Below are positions 1-8,310 of a DNA stretch of 64,000 nt, one piece after another; within the stretch, counting starts at the first letter, position 1, and every line of letters begins with the position of its first letter. Position numbers and translations under genes: made by a program. The notes beneath the pieces are model-generated. The model ran no database searches and was not told the DNA's origin. It worked only from the letters and a program-made list of their open reading frames with translations. This stretch comes from Luteimonas aquatica (GTDB taxonomy: Bacteria; Pseudomonadota; Gammaproteobacteria; Xanthomonadales; Xanthomonadaceae): positions 62,001 through 126,000 of the forward strand of contig NZ_JALBFU010000002.1 in the NCBI RefSeq assembly GCF_022662575.1, in the 5' to 3' direction.

Positions 1-572
1 TGGACTTCGACGCCAGGCAGCGCTTCGACTTCGGCGCGGCCGGCAAGCTCACGCTCGACCTGCAGTGGACCCACATCAGCTCCTTCGAGCGCGAGCTCGA
101 TGCGGTCTACAACGCGGACGGCACGCTCGGCACGCCGGCCTACAAGCAGGAGTACGCCGGCACGCACGGCAACTGCAGCGTGACCAACTGCATCGGCACG
201 CCCAAGGACCGCATCAACTTCGGCGCGACCTGGGACATGGACGCCTGGAGCGCCAGCGCGGTGGTCAACTACCGCGGCAAGATCGACAACGTGCGCGCCA
301 AGACCGAGCTGGTCTCCGACGACGACGGCTTCCACATCGAGAAGTCGCAGTGCAGCAGCCACTGCGAGCTCAAGTCGTTCTACACGATCGACCTGTCCGG
401 CCGCTGGCAGCCGGCGGAGGCCTGGGAGGTGTTCGGCTCGATCGCCAACGTCACCGACCGGATCGCGCCGCTGGATCCGGTGACCTACGGCGCGGTCAAC
501 TACAACCCGCTGGACTTCTCGGGCGCGGTCGGCCGCTACTACACGGTGGGCGTGAAGTACACGTTCAAGTAA
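1..572 (+). CDS. TonB-dependent receptor, C-terminal part (5' end outside window)
   Basis: The reading frame is open from position 3 to a TAA at 570-572, about 189 codons. It encodes the end of an outer-membrane beta-barrel with alternating hydrophobic strands, a turn containing a Cys pair (NCSVTNC, CSSHC), a late strand ending SIANVTDRIAP, and a C-terminal strand GRYYTVGVKYTFK that ends in an aromatic residue followed by Lys. This is the usual end of TonB-dependent receptors, which import siderophores, vitamins or glycans using proton-motive force through TonB. The plug domain and TonB box lie outside the window, so the substrate cannot be inferred. The closing residue is Lys rather than Phe, which some members tolerate. 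Confidence 0.85.
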   Translation, partial: DFDARQRFDFGAAGKLTLDLQWTHISSFERELDAVYNADGTLGTPAYKQEYAGTHGNCSVTNCIGTPKDRINFGATWDMDAWSASAVVNYRGKIDNVRAKTELVSDDDGFHIEKSQCSSHCELKSFYTIDLSGRWQPAEAWEVFGSIANVTDRIAPLDPVTYGAVNYNPLDFSGAVGRYYTVGVKYTFK

Positions 573-619
573 GGCGGAGTCGTGCGCCGGGCATCGTCCC
601 GGACGCGCGAAAATGACGG

Positions 620-649
620 CGGGCCCGGCAAGGGCCCGTCGTCGTTTCC
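620..649 (+). terminator. Hairpin after receptor gene, possible terminator
   Basis: CGGGCCC at 620-626 pairs with GGGCCCG at 632-638 around a 5-nt loop, followed by a T-containing stretch (TCGTCGTTT). It lies about 50 bp after the receptor stop and before the convergent comM stop. The T tract is weak, so intrinsic termination is only suggested. Confidence 0.4.
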
Positions 650-738
650 GGACATCGGGAGGAACGCGGGCGCCGTCGGATGGGCGGTCGTGGAGCCGCG
701 CGAGCGATTGGCGCAGGCGTTGTTCGCGCGCGGCCGAT

Positions 739-2253
739 TCAGGCCACGCGCGTTTGCGCGACGTGTTCGGCGCGGCGATAGCCGATGGCCTCGGTGAGAT
801 GGGCGGTGGCGATGGCATCCGCGCCGTCGAGGTCGGCGATGGTGCGCGCCACCCGCAGGATGCGGTGCAGGGCGCGCGCGGAGAGTTGCAGCGAGTCGAT
901 CGCGCGTTCCAGCAGGTGCCGGTCGGGTTCGCAGAGCGCGCACAGCGTCATCGTCTCCGCCTGGTCCAGGCGCGCGTTCAATACGCCCGCGCGCCGCCGT
1001 TGTCGTGCCTGCGCCTGTTCGACGCGGCCGCGGATGGCGTCGCTGGCCTCGCCCGCCGGCGCGTCGGGCCGCAGCGCCGAGGGGGGCAGCCTCGGCACGT
1101 CCACATGCAGGTCGATCCGGTCGAGCAGGGGGCCGGAGATGCGCGCGCGGTAGCGGCGGATCGCGTCGGGCAGGCAGCGGCAGCGGCCGGAGATGTCGCC
1201 CGCCCAGCCGCAGGGGCAGGGGTTCATCGCCGCCACGAGCTGGAAACGCGCCGGAAACTCGCTCTGGCGCGCGGCGCGCGAGATGGTCACCACGCCCGAT
1301 TCGAGCGGCTCGCGCAGCACCTCGAGCGCGCGCCGGTCCCATTCGGGCAGCTCGTCGAGGAACAGCACGCCGTGGTGCGCCAGCGATACCTCGCCCGGGC
1401 GCGGCTCGCCGCCGCCGCCGACCAGGGCGACCGCGCTGGCGGTATGGTGCGGCGCGCGGAACGGACGTTCGCGCCAGCGTTCGAGATCCAGTCCGCGACC
1501 GCTCACCGAGGCGATGGCCGCGACTTCCAGCGCCTCGGCCTCGCTGGCTTCCGGCAGCAGGCCGGGCAGGCGCGAGGCCAGCAGGGTCTTGCCGCAGCCC
1601 GGCGGGCCGACCAGCAGCAGGTGGTGGCCGCCGGCGGCGGCGATCTCCAGCGCACGCCGCGCCTGCGCCTGGCCGCGCACCTCGCGCATGTCGGGGCCGC
1701 GCGGGCAGGCGCTCGGCGGCGGTTCGGCGCGCGGCAGCGCCTTGCTGCCGTTGAGCAGGGCACAGACCTCCAGCAGCGTGCGCGCGGTGTGCACCTCCAC
1801 GTCCGAGGCCAGCGCGGCCTCGGCGCCGTTGCCGGCCGGCACCACCAGCTTGCGCCCGGCGCGCGCCGCGGCCAGCGCGGCGGGCAGGGCGCCGTCGACG
1901 GCGCGCAGTTCGCCGGTCAGGCCGAGCTCGCCGAGGAATTCATGGCCTTCGAGTGCTTCCTGCGCGATCTGGCCGCTGGCGGCGAGGATGCCGAGGGCGA
2001 TCGGCAGGTCGAAGCGGCCGCCGTCCTTGGGCAGGTCGGCGGGGGCCAGGTTCACGGTGATCACGCGCGCGGGAAATTCGTACTGCGCGCACTGGATGGC
2101 CGCGCGCACGCGGTCCTTGGCTTCGCGCACCGCCGCTTCCGGCAGGCCGACGATCGACATCCGCGGCAGTCCGCCGGCGAGATAGACCTCGACCTTGACC
2201 TCGGGCGCATGCACGCCGGCGCGCGCGCGTCCCTGCACGAGCGCAAGTCCCAT
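739..2253 (-). CDS. comM: YifB/ComM family Mg-chelatase-like AAA+ ATPase
   Basis: The 504-residue protein matches full-length ComM/YifB. An N-terminal ChlI/Lon-protease-like domain (about 1-170) is followed by an AAA+ Mg-chelatase domain with Walker A GPPGCGKT at 216-223, Walker B VLFLDE at about 296-301, and the family Cys-rich segment MNPCPCGW. The C-terminal Mg_chelatase_C region follows. In transformable gammaproteobacteria ComM is a hexameric helicase that promotes branch migration during integration of incoming DNA. It starts 10 bp after ubiK ends, so the two are probably cotranscribed, with the ubiK-comM order common in Xanthomonadaceae. Confidence 0.93.
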   Translation of the reverse strand: MGLALVQGRARAGVHAPEVKVEVYLAGGLPRMSIVGLPEAAVREAKDRVRAAIQCAQYEFPARVITVNLAPADLPKDGGRFDLPIALGILAASGQIAQEALEGHEFLGELGLTGELRAVDGALPAALAAARAGRKLVVPAGNGAEAALASDVEVHTARTLLEVCALLNGSKALPRAEPPPSACPRGPDMREVRGQAQARRALEIAAAGGHHLLLVGPPGCGKTLLASRLPGLLPEASEAEALEVAAIASVSGRGLDLERWRERPFRAPHHTASAVALVGGGGEPRPGEVSLAHHGVLFLDELPEWDRRALEVLREPLESGVVTISRAARQSEFPARFQLVAAMNPCPCGWAGDISGRCRCLPDAIRRYRARISGPLLDRIDLHVDVPRLPPSALRPDAPAGEASDAIRGRVEQAQARQRRRAGVLNARLDQAETMTLCALCEPDRHLLERAIDSLQLSARALHRILRVARTIADLDGADAIATAHLTEAIGYRRAEHVAQTRVA

Positions 2254-2263
2254 GGCGGCCGGC

Positions 2264-2542
2264 TCAGCGCGGCGCGGAGCTGGCGCCGGCCTGCGCTTCC
2301 AGGTCGGCCACCAGCCGCTCCAGCGCCTCGAGCTTCTCGCGCGTGCGCAGCAGCACCGCGCGCTGCACGTCGAATTCCTCGCGCGTGACCAGGTCGAGCC
2401 TGGCCAGGCCGGACTGCAGCACCGCCTTGAAGTTTTCCTGCAGTTCCTCGCGCAGCTCTTCGCTGGAATGTCCGCGCAGGCCCGGCGGGACCAGGCTGCT
2501 GAGGCGGCGGGCGAGCTCGTCGATGGGGTTGAGGTCGATCAT
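2264..2542 (-). CDS. ubiK: UbiK (YqiC) ubiquinone biosynthesis accessory factor
   Basis: A 92-residue acidic, coiled-coil protein beginning MIDLNPIDELARRLSSLVPP. The N-terminal helix, the EELREELQENFKAVLQSGLARLDLVTREEFDVQ segment and the C-terminal heptads (LEALERLVADLEAQ) are typical of the BMFP/YqiC family. UbiK trimers assist the aerobic ubiquinone-biosynthesis complex with UbiJ. The frame is open upstream to 2716, but the start at 2542 gives normal family length, and the upstream part is rich in Arg/Pro and looks untranslated. A CATACT -10-like box lies about 30 nt upstream. Confidence 0.9.
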   Translation of the reverse strand: MIDLNPIDELARRLSSLVPPGLRGHSSEELREELQENFKAVLQSGLARLDLVTREEFDVQRAVLLRTREKLEALERLVADLEAQAGASSAPR

Positions 2543-3108
<566 letters not shown>

Positions 3109-3206
3109 CGCAACGCCGCGCACGCCGCATCGGTGCGCAAGATCCGGATATTGCGCGCCGTCCCGAACGCCTAAGTTTTCCTCTCCGTTTCGCACAGAGG
3201 AAAGAC

Positions 3207-3971
3207 ATGGCAATGCTTCAGGACAAGGTGGCGATCGTCACCGGCGCCAGCGCCGGCATCGGCAAGGCCGCGGCGCTGCTGTTCGCGCGCGAGGGCGCCG
3301 CCGTCGTGGCGGTGGCCAGGGGCGCGCAGGCGCTGGCGCGCGTGGTGGAACAGATCGAGAACGACGGCGGGCGCGCGGCGGCCGTGGTGGGCGACGTCGC
3401 CGAGGAGGCGACCGCGGCCGCGGCGGTGGACGCGGCGATCGCCCGCTTCGGCAGGCTGGATGTCGCCTTCAACAATGCCGGCACGCTCGGCGAGATGGGC
3501 GCGACGCCGGAGGTGTCCGTCGCAGGCTGGCGACAGACGCTGGAGATCAACCTGACCGGCGCCTTCCTGGCGGCCAGGCAGCAGATTCCGGCGATGCTGC
3601 GCGGCGGCGGCGGCGCGCTGATCTTCACTTCCACCTTCGTCGGCCACACCGCCGGCTTTCCGGGCGTGGCGGCGTATGCGGCGAGCAAGGCCGGCGTGGT
3701 CGGTCTGGTGCAGGCGCTGGCGGCGGAATTCGGGCCGCGCGGGCTGCGCGTGAACGCGCTGCTGCCCGGCGGCACCGACACCGCGATGGCGCGATCGATG
3801 AACCCGACGCCCGAGGCGATGGCGCAGGTGGCCGCGCTGCATGCGCTCAAGCGGGTGGCCGCGCCGGAGGAGATCGCGCGGGCCGCGCTGTTCCTGGCAT
3901 CGGAAGGCGCCTCGTTCGTCACCGGTACGGCCTTGCTGGCCGATGGCGGCGTCTCGATCAACCGGACCTGA
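3207..3971 (+). CDS. SDR family oxidoreductase
   Basis: A 254-residue classical short-chain dehydrogenase/reductase. The Rossmann cofactor motif TGASAGIG is at 12-19, NNAG at 89-92, the catalytic Ser at 142 and YAASK with Tyr157 and Lys161. The C-terminal PGGTDTAMA and GASFVTGTALLADGG segments are typical of the family. It should be a cytosolic NAD(P)(H)-dependent enzyme, but the substrate cannot be read from sequence. An AGAGGAAAG ribosome-binding site precedes the ATG. It follows the P-II gene by 98 bp and is convergent with the LysR gene. Confidence 0.88.
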   Translation: MAMLQDKVAIVTGASAGIGKAAALLFAREGAAVVAVARGAQALARVVEQIENDGGRAAAVVGDVAEEATAAAAVDAAIARFGRLDVAFNNAGTLGEMGATPEVSVAGWRQTLEINLTGAFLAARQQIPAMLRGGGGALIFTSTFVGHTAGFPGVAAYAASKAGVVGLVQALAAEFGPRGLRVNALLPGGTDTAMARSMNPTPEAMAQVAALHALKRVAAPEEIARAALFLASEGASFVTGTALLADGGVSINRT

Positions 3972-3980
3972 GCGCGGCGG

Positions 3981-4895
3981 TCAGGCCGCGTTCGCCTCGT
4001 CTTCGGCCAGGAAGGCCTGCAGCGCGGGCGAGCGCGGCCGATTGCGCAGTTCCAGGCGGTACAGCGGCCGGATCGGCGGCGCGGTGTCGGCCGCGTCGGC
4101 CAGCGCGACGGCGCGCACGCGCCGCATCGCGATCAGGTCGGCGACCACGGTCTGCGGCAGCAGCGCGATGCCGGCGCCGGCGGCCACCGCGCGCGCGATG
4201 GCCTCGTTGCTGCCGATCTCCACCACCCGCGCCGGCACGATACCGCGCCGCGCGAACAGCGACTGCGCCACCTGGCGCGTGCCCGAGCCGGTTTCGCGCA
4301 GCAGCCAGGTCTGGCGCGAGAGGTCCTGCCGCGACGGGCGCCGCGCCAGCCCCAGGCGGCTGTCGGCGGCGGCGATCAGGCACAGCGGTTCGGTGCGCCA
4401 TGCCGTGGCGGCGATGCGCGCGTCCTCGACCGCGCCCTCGACGAAGCCGACGTCGACCCGGCAATCGATGACGGCCTGGCCGATCTCCTCGGTATTGCCC
4501 ACCACCAGTTCGGTCTCCAGGTGCGGATGGCCGCGCACGAAGGCGCCCAGCGCGGGCGGCAGCCAGTAGGCGGCGACGGTGGTGCTGGCGCCGATGCGCA
4601 GGCGTCCCTGGCGCAGCTCGACGCGGTCGCGCACGTCCTCGATGGCGATGCGCTCCAGGGCGAAGATGGCGCGTGCGTGCTCGAACAGCGCCCGGCCGTG
4701 ATCGGTCAGCGGCAGGCCGCGCTGCGCCTTGCCGTCGGCGCCGATGCGTTCGATCAGCGGCAGGTCGAGCAGGCGCTCCAGCTCGCGCACCGCCTTGGAC
4801 ACGGCCGACTGGCTGACGTGCAGCCCCTCGGCCGCGCGCGAGAAGCCCTGGGCTTCGACCACGGCGAGGAAGACGCGCAGCAGGTGCAGGTTCAT
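3981..4895 (-). CDS. LysR family transcriptional regulator, YeiE-like
   Basis: A 304-residue LysR-type regulator. The N-terminal winged HTH (LLRVFLAVVEAQGFSRAAEGLHVSQSAVSKAVRELERLL split as usual) is followed by a periplasmic-binding-like effector domain from about residue 90. The frame stays open further upstream, but only the start at 4895 (MNLHLLRVF) or 4913 (MSWTHVMNL) places the HTH at the normal distance. It is divergent from a YeiH-type exporter, as in the yeiE-yeiH pairing of enterobacteria, so it probably regulates that gene. A perfect CATGAGT-CCA-ACTCATG palindrome overlaps its start region, suggesting autoregulation. Confidence 0.88.
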   Translation of the reverse strand: MNLHLLRVFLAVVEAQGFSRAAEGLHVSQSAVSKAVRELERLLDLPLIERIGADGKAQRGLPLTDHGRALFEHARAIFALERIAIEDVRDRVELRQGRLRIGASTTVAAYWLPPALGAFVRGHPHLETELVVGNTEEIGQAVIDCRVDVGFVEGAVEDARIAATAWRTEPLCLIAAADSRLGLARRPSRQDLSRQTWLLRETGSGTRQVAQSLFARRGIVPARVVEIGSNEAIARAVAAGAGIALLPQTVVADLIAMRRVRAVALADAADTAPPIRPLYRLELRNRPRSPALQAFLAEDEANAA

Positions 4896-4897
4896 GA

Positions 4898-4941
4898 CAT
4901 GAGTCCAACTCATGGAAACTTGAATTATATGTATTGGACTC
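4898..4941. promoter_or_regulatory. LysR operator region with two nested dyads
   Basis: Two inverted repeats overlap here. CATGAGT (4898-4904) and ACTCATG (4908-4914) form a perfect 7-bp-arm palindrome with CCA between. GAGTCCAA (4901-4908) and TTGGACTC (4934-4941) form a perfect 8-bp-arm dyad spaced by 25 bp. An AT-rich TTATAT at 4925-4930 could be the -10 of the divergent exporter gene. The arrangement fits recognition and activation sites for the adjacent LysR protein. Confidence 0.6.
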
Positions 4942-4996
4942 CCTCGCTGCGCGGGCCTACCGTGGCGCCCACTTTCCGCCGCCCGAGTCCCGCGCC

Positions 4997-6079
4997 GTGT
5001 CCGCCTTCGATCCCGCCGTCCACGTCTCCGCCGCAGCGCCGCAGGCGCCGGGATGGCGCCTGCGCTGGCCGGGGCTGGCGCTGGCCGGCGCGCTCGCCAC
5101 CGCCGCCCTGCTCTTGGCCGAGGTGCCGCTGCTGCGCGGCTGGGGCCTGAGCGCGCTGACCCTGGCGATCGTGCTGGGCATCGCGCTCGGCAACAGCCCG
5201 CTGGGCAGGCGGTTCCCGCGCGTCGCGGCATCGGCCGGCGCCGGGGTGGATTTCAGCAAGGGGACGCTGCTGCGCCTGGGCATCGTGCTGTACGGCTTCC
5301 GCGTGACCTTCCAGGAGATCGCCGGCGTCGGCGCGGCCGGGCTGCTGATCGACGCGCTGATGATCGCCGCGGTGTTCGGCCTGGCGGTGTGGCTGGGCAC
5401 GCGCTGGCTGCGGCTGGACCGCGACACGGCGATGCTGATCGGCGCCGGCAGCGCGATCTGCGGCGCGGCGGCGGTACTGGCCGCCGAGCCGGTGCTGCGC
5501 GCGCAGCCGCACAAGGTGTCGGTGGCGGTGGCCACGGTGGTGGTGTTCGGCACCGTGGGCATGTTCGTCTATCCCTGGGCCTACCCGTACCTGGGCTTGA
5601 GCGAACACGCCTACGGCCTGTTCGCCGGCTCCACCATCCACGAGGTGGCGCAGGTGGTGGTAGCCGGCAAGGCGGTGGGCGAGGCCGCGGCGGCGACCGC
5701 GGTGATCGAGAAGATGCTGCGGGTGATGCTGCTGGCGCCGTTCCTGCTGCTGCTGTCCTCGTGGGCGGGCGCGGCGCGCGGCGGCGACGGCGCGGCACGC
5801 GCGAAGATCACCATTCCCTGGTTCGCGCTGGCCTTCGTCGCGGTCAGCGGGCTGCATTCGCTGCGCGTGGTGCCGGCGCCGGCGGTGGAGGCGATCGTGC
5901 GCCTGGACACCGTGCTGCTGGCGATGGCGATGGCCGCACTGGGCCTGCGCACGCAGGCGAGCGCCCTGCGCCAGGCCGGGCCGCGGCCGTTGCTGCTGGC
6001 GCTGCTGCTGTTCGGCGTCCTGACCGTCGGCGGCTACGCGCTCAACGTGGCCGTGGGGCGCTGGCTGGGGATTGCCTAG
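4997..6079 (+). CDS. YeiH family putative sulfate exporter (UPF0324)
   Basis: From the GTG at 4997 this is a 360-residue inner-membrane protein with about ten hydrophobic segments. It carries the family hallmarks GVDFSKGTLLRLGIVLYGFRVTFQEI (in pieces), AGSAICGAAAVLA and GSTIHEVAQVVVAG. A TTG at 4934 would add 21 residues, but that codon sits inside the operator dyad and the extra peptide is not family-like. Relatives are annotated as putative sulfate or sulfonate exporters on weak experimental grounds. Pairing with a divergent YeiE-like LysR gene supports family membership, not substrate. Confidence 0.85.
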   Translation: MSAFDPAVHVSAAAPQAPGWRLRWPGLALAGALATAALLLAEVPLLRGWGLSALTLAIVLGIALGNSPLGRRFPRVAASAGAGVDFSKGTLLRLGIVLYGFRVTFQEIAGVGAAGLLIDALMIAAVFGLAVWLGTRWLRLDRDTAMLIGAGSAICGAAAVLAAEPVLRAQPHKVSVAVATVVVFGTVGMFVYPWAYPYLGLSEHAYGLFAGSTIHEVAQVVVAGKAVGEAAAATAVIEKMLRVMLLAPFLLLLSSWAGAARGGDGAARAKITIPWFALAFVAVSGLHSLRVVPAPAVEAIVRLDTVLLAMAMAALGLRTQASALRQAGPRPLLLALLLFGVLTVGGYALNVAVGRWLGIA

Positions 6080-6196
6080 CCGGGTACTCCAAGGGACTCG
6101 GTGTTGTGCCACGCGATCCGGCAGTTGCGGAAGGTACGAGGATTCGATCCGGAAAAGCCAATTGGCCTAGACCGATTCTGACCATAGGTGCATGCC

Positions 6197-6202
6197 TATA
6201 AT
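6197..6202 (+). promoter_or_regulatory. TATAAT -10 box before cassette gene
   Basis: A perfect TATAAT hexamer lies 31 nt before the ATG at 6234, with a poor -35 candidate (ATTCTG at 6175-6180). It could drive the two cassette genes. Confidence 0.45.
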
Positions 6203-6233
6203 CCGGGCCAGACTCCTTCGCGATCGAAAAGCT

Positions 6234-6463
6234 ATGAAAGCATTGCCACGCGCGCTGCTCTTGCTTCTGGCTATCCTCTCAACGAGCTCATGGGCCGTTG
6301 GCGATCCTAAAGCTCGCCCCATGTCGACGCCATCCGTCTGGTCATGGAGCTGCGCGGCGACGAGATTCAAAGACTGGACCGAGCTCCTGACTGGTGGCAA
6401 GACACAAAAGAGCGTTCGTGGTCGGTCAACACGCGCACCGGCCGGGTTGCCGGGCTCGGCTAA
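6234..6463 (+). pseudogene. Cassette gene 1: small secreted protein, frameshifted
   Basis: The ATG at 6234 opens a clear signal peptide (MKALPRALLLLLAILSTSSWA, cut near AVG). After about codon 29 the same frame becomes low-complexity Ser/Arg sequence. The -1 frame from about 6311 instead reads like protein (HVDAIRLVMELRGDEIQRLD, then APDWWQDTKERSWSV) and stops at TAA 6461-6463. Joining the two at the CCCC run (6317-6320) by restoring one base gives a coherent protein of about 77 residues. The stop falls inside the attC-like site that follows, as in integron cassettes. The function is unknown. If the frameshift is a sequencing error, the gene is intact. Confidence 0.5.
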
Positions 6464-6544
6464 TCAGTTCGAATCGAATAGCAAGGTTCACAGTTCATCA
6501 AGCCGAAACCGCTTCGCGCATTGGCTTGATTCGGACTTGTAGCC
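6459..6544 (+). repeat. attC-like recombination site 1
   Basis: An 86-bp imperfect inverted repeat. The outer arms GGCTA (6459-6463) and TAGCC (6540-6544) pair. The inner arms ATCAAGCC (6497-6504) and GGCTTGAT (6523-6530) pair around a CGCTTCGCG-type centre. The core closely resembles classical integron 59-base elements (TTCAAGCCGA ... GCTTCGCG ... CGGCTTAA), and the outer boxes resemble degenerate R'' (RYYYAAC) and R' (GTTRRRY). It overlaps the stop of the upstream gene and ends 2 bp before the next ATG, as expected for a cassette boundary. Confidence 0.65.
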
Positions 6545-6546
6545 AT

Positions 6547-7047
6547 ATGAGAAAGTTTGCGGCAACCATGCTGCTTTGGTTCCTAGCCGGCGTGGCCTTG
6601 GCTCATGAGGATCGCATCTTGCCGATCCTTGCGGACGGCACCCTGGACGGTCTGCCTGCCGATTACGGCCCCGTTCGGGTCGCTGTTTTCCGCGCCCCAG
6701 CGGATCCAACGACACTGACGCGCGTCAGGCTGACATCTCCCCGTTTCAGCGTCTCGCTCAACTCATGCGTCCTCACCAAGCTAAGGGGCATTACCTACAT
6801 CCAAGCGAGCGGCTCCTGGTACCACGAGCGAGCACAAGGCGGCCTTCCCGCCTACGTATCCCTAACTTTCTACAGCCATTTCGATCCTGGCCGGGCAATC
6901 AACGAGCACTATTCGGTTACTTTCTCGCTTATTGACGGGCGAATCTTGGTGGGCGGGCGAGCTTGGGACCCACTAATTGGCCCTTGGCGCATGCAGCACA
7001 TAAATCCCGCAGACAAGTGCTCGCATTGGAAGCGCCTCGGCGCCTAG
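6547..7047 (+). CDS. Cassette gene 2: secreted protein of unknown function
   Basis: A 166-residue protein starting at MRKFAATMLL with a signal peptide (MLLWFLAGVALAHED, cleavage near LAH). The mature part is beta-rich, with segments such as PVRVAVFRAP and FSVSLNSCVLTKL and two Cys. I recognise no family. The coding sequence is less GC-rich than its neighbours and uses codons such as AGC, CTA and ATA that are rare around it. It lies between two attC-like sites, starts 3 bp after the first and has its TAG stop inside the second, so it reads as a horizontally acquired integron cassette. Confidence 0.65.
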   Translation: MRKFAATMLLWFLAGVALAHEDRILPILADGTLDGLPADYGPVRVAVFRAPADPTTLTRVRLTSPRFSVSLNSCVLTKLRGITYIQASGSWYHERAQGGLPAYVSLTFYSHFDPGRAINEHYSVTFSLIDGRILVGGRAWDPLIGPWRMQHINPADKCSHWKRLGA

Positions 7048-7108
7048 CCTGGCAATGCATCCAAGCCGAAGCAGCCGTTCGCGGCTTGGCTTGATTCAGG
7101 CATCGGGC
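7042..7108 (+). repeat. attC-like recombination site 2
   Basis: A 67-bp site beginning GCCTAGC (7042-7048; attC R'' consensus GCCTAAC) and ending ATCGGGC (7102-7108; consensus GTTAGGC). CAAGCC (7062-7067) pairs with GGCTTG (7088-7093), and inside this AGCCG (7073-7077) pairs with CGGCT (7082-7086) around TTCG. The centre matches site 1 at most positions. It contains the TAG of cassette gene 2. Confidence 0.65.
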
Positions 7109-7302
7109 GCTCAGGCAAGAGCCATTAATCTCAATGTCGCGGCGGGCTGAGTTCTGGAGACTCGCTGCGACTCGGAGTCAGCGACCCAATGTCTTCCGTG
7201 CCGGGACCGGCAGGCCTATGGCCGGATTCCTGGATCCTCGAGCACGAGACTGATCGGCTGCCCCGCGTCTTGCGGGTTCGGCGAACCGCTCGCCGGATGC
7301 GG

Positions 7303-8151
7303 CTACTCGCCGAGCGCCGCGGCCACGAACGGCGGCGTGGCCATCGCGCCCTGGTGCGTGGCGGCGCTGTAGTACAGCGTCGGGAAGGCCTTGGCGCGCG
7401 CATCGTCCTGGCGGAAGTCGAAGCCGCCCTGCTTGCGCGCCAGGGTGCAGCTCCACCAGCCGGTGGGATAGCACGGCTGCGGGAAGGGCAGGGTCTTGAA
7501 CGTGGTGAAGCCGGCCTTGCCCATCTCGCCGCGCATTTCCTGGATCAGCGCCAGCAGCGCCAGCGGCGACTCGGACTGCTGCACCAGGATGCCGTCGTCC
7601 TTGAGCGCGCGGAAGCAAGATTCGTAGAAGGCGCGGTTGAACAGGCCCTCGGCCGGGCCCACCGGATCGGTGGAGTCGACGATGACGATGTCCAGGCTGC
7701 CCGGCGCGGCGTTCTTCATGTAGGCGATGCCGTCGTCGAACAGCAGTTCGGCGCGCGGATCGCCGTTGGATTCGCACAGCTCCGGGAAGTACTTCTCGGC
7801 CATGCGCGTGACCTGCTCGTCGATGTCGCACTGCACGGCCTTGCGCACGCCCGGGTGCTTGAGCACCTCGCGCAGGGTGCCGCAGTCGCCGCCGCCGATG
7901 ATCACCACCTGCTGCGGATCGCGGTGGGTGAACAGCGCCGGATGCGACATCATCTCGTGGTAGAGGAAGTTGTCGCGCGCGGTCAGCATCAGCGCGCCGT
8001 CGATGAGCATCAGGTTGCCCCAGTCGGTGCTCTCGTAGATCTCGATCTTCTGGAACGGCGACTGCACCTCGTCCAGCTTGCGGGTGATGCGGAAGCCGAT
8101 GGCGCTGCCGGCGGGTTCGAAGTTCTCGTAGAGCCAGTGGGGGGCGGACAT
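7303..8151 (-). CDS. speE: Spermidine synthase
   Basis: A 282-residue polyamine aminopropyltransferase, close to the usual length. It shows the N-terminal beta domain (WLYENFEPAGSAIGFRI), the decarboxylated-SAM-binding motif IIGGGDCGTLREVLKHP, the catalytic Asp region IVDSTDPVGPAEGLF and LPFPQPCYPTGWWSC. It transfers an aminopropyl group to putrescine to give spermidine in the cytosol. The start at 8151 is the family start. A TACAAT -10 box lies at 8214-8219 on this strand. It sits near speA (arginine decarboxylase), so the region serves polyamine synthesis. Confidence 0.95.
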   Translation of the reverse strand: MSAPHWLYENFEPAGSAIGFRITRKLDEVQSPFQKIEIYESTDWGNLMLIDGALMLTARDNFLYHEMMSHPALFTHRDPQQVVIIGGGDCGTLREVLKHPGVRKAVQCDIDEQVTRMAEKYFPELCESNGDPRAELLFDDGIAYMKNAAPGSLDIVIVDSTDPVGPAEGLFNRAFYESCFRALKDDGILVQQSESPLALLALIQEMRGEMGKAGFTTFKTLPFPQPCYPTGWWSCTLARKQGGFDFRQDDARAKAFPTLYYSAATHQGAMATPPFVAAALGE

Positions 8152-8310
8152 GGGCGGTTCCTCGGATCGTGCGCGGCGGGCCTGCGGCCCGGCCGGAAGT
8201 TTTGCGGGCGCGCATTGTAGCGAAGGAAGGTTGCACGTCGGGGTCCGCGCCGGGCCGGGCGCGCGCAGACCCCTGTTAGCATGGGCCCAGGGCGGGAATC
8301 CGGAGCGGGA

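Noticed and set aside
4934..4996. TTG start for the YeiH gene
   Set aside because: The codon lies within a perfect operator dyad and the extra 21 residues are not family-like; the GTG at 4997 fits better.
6134..6160. A tRNA T-arm-like stretch (GGATTCGATCC)
   Set aside because: The flanking bases do not pair into a 5-bp T-stem and no acceptor or anticodon arm is present.
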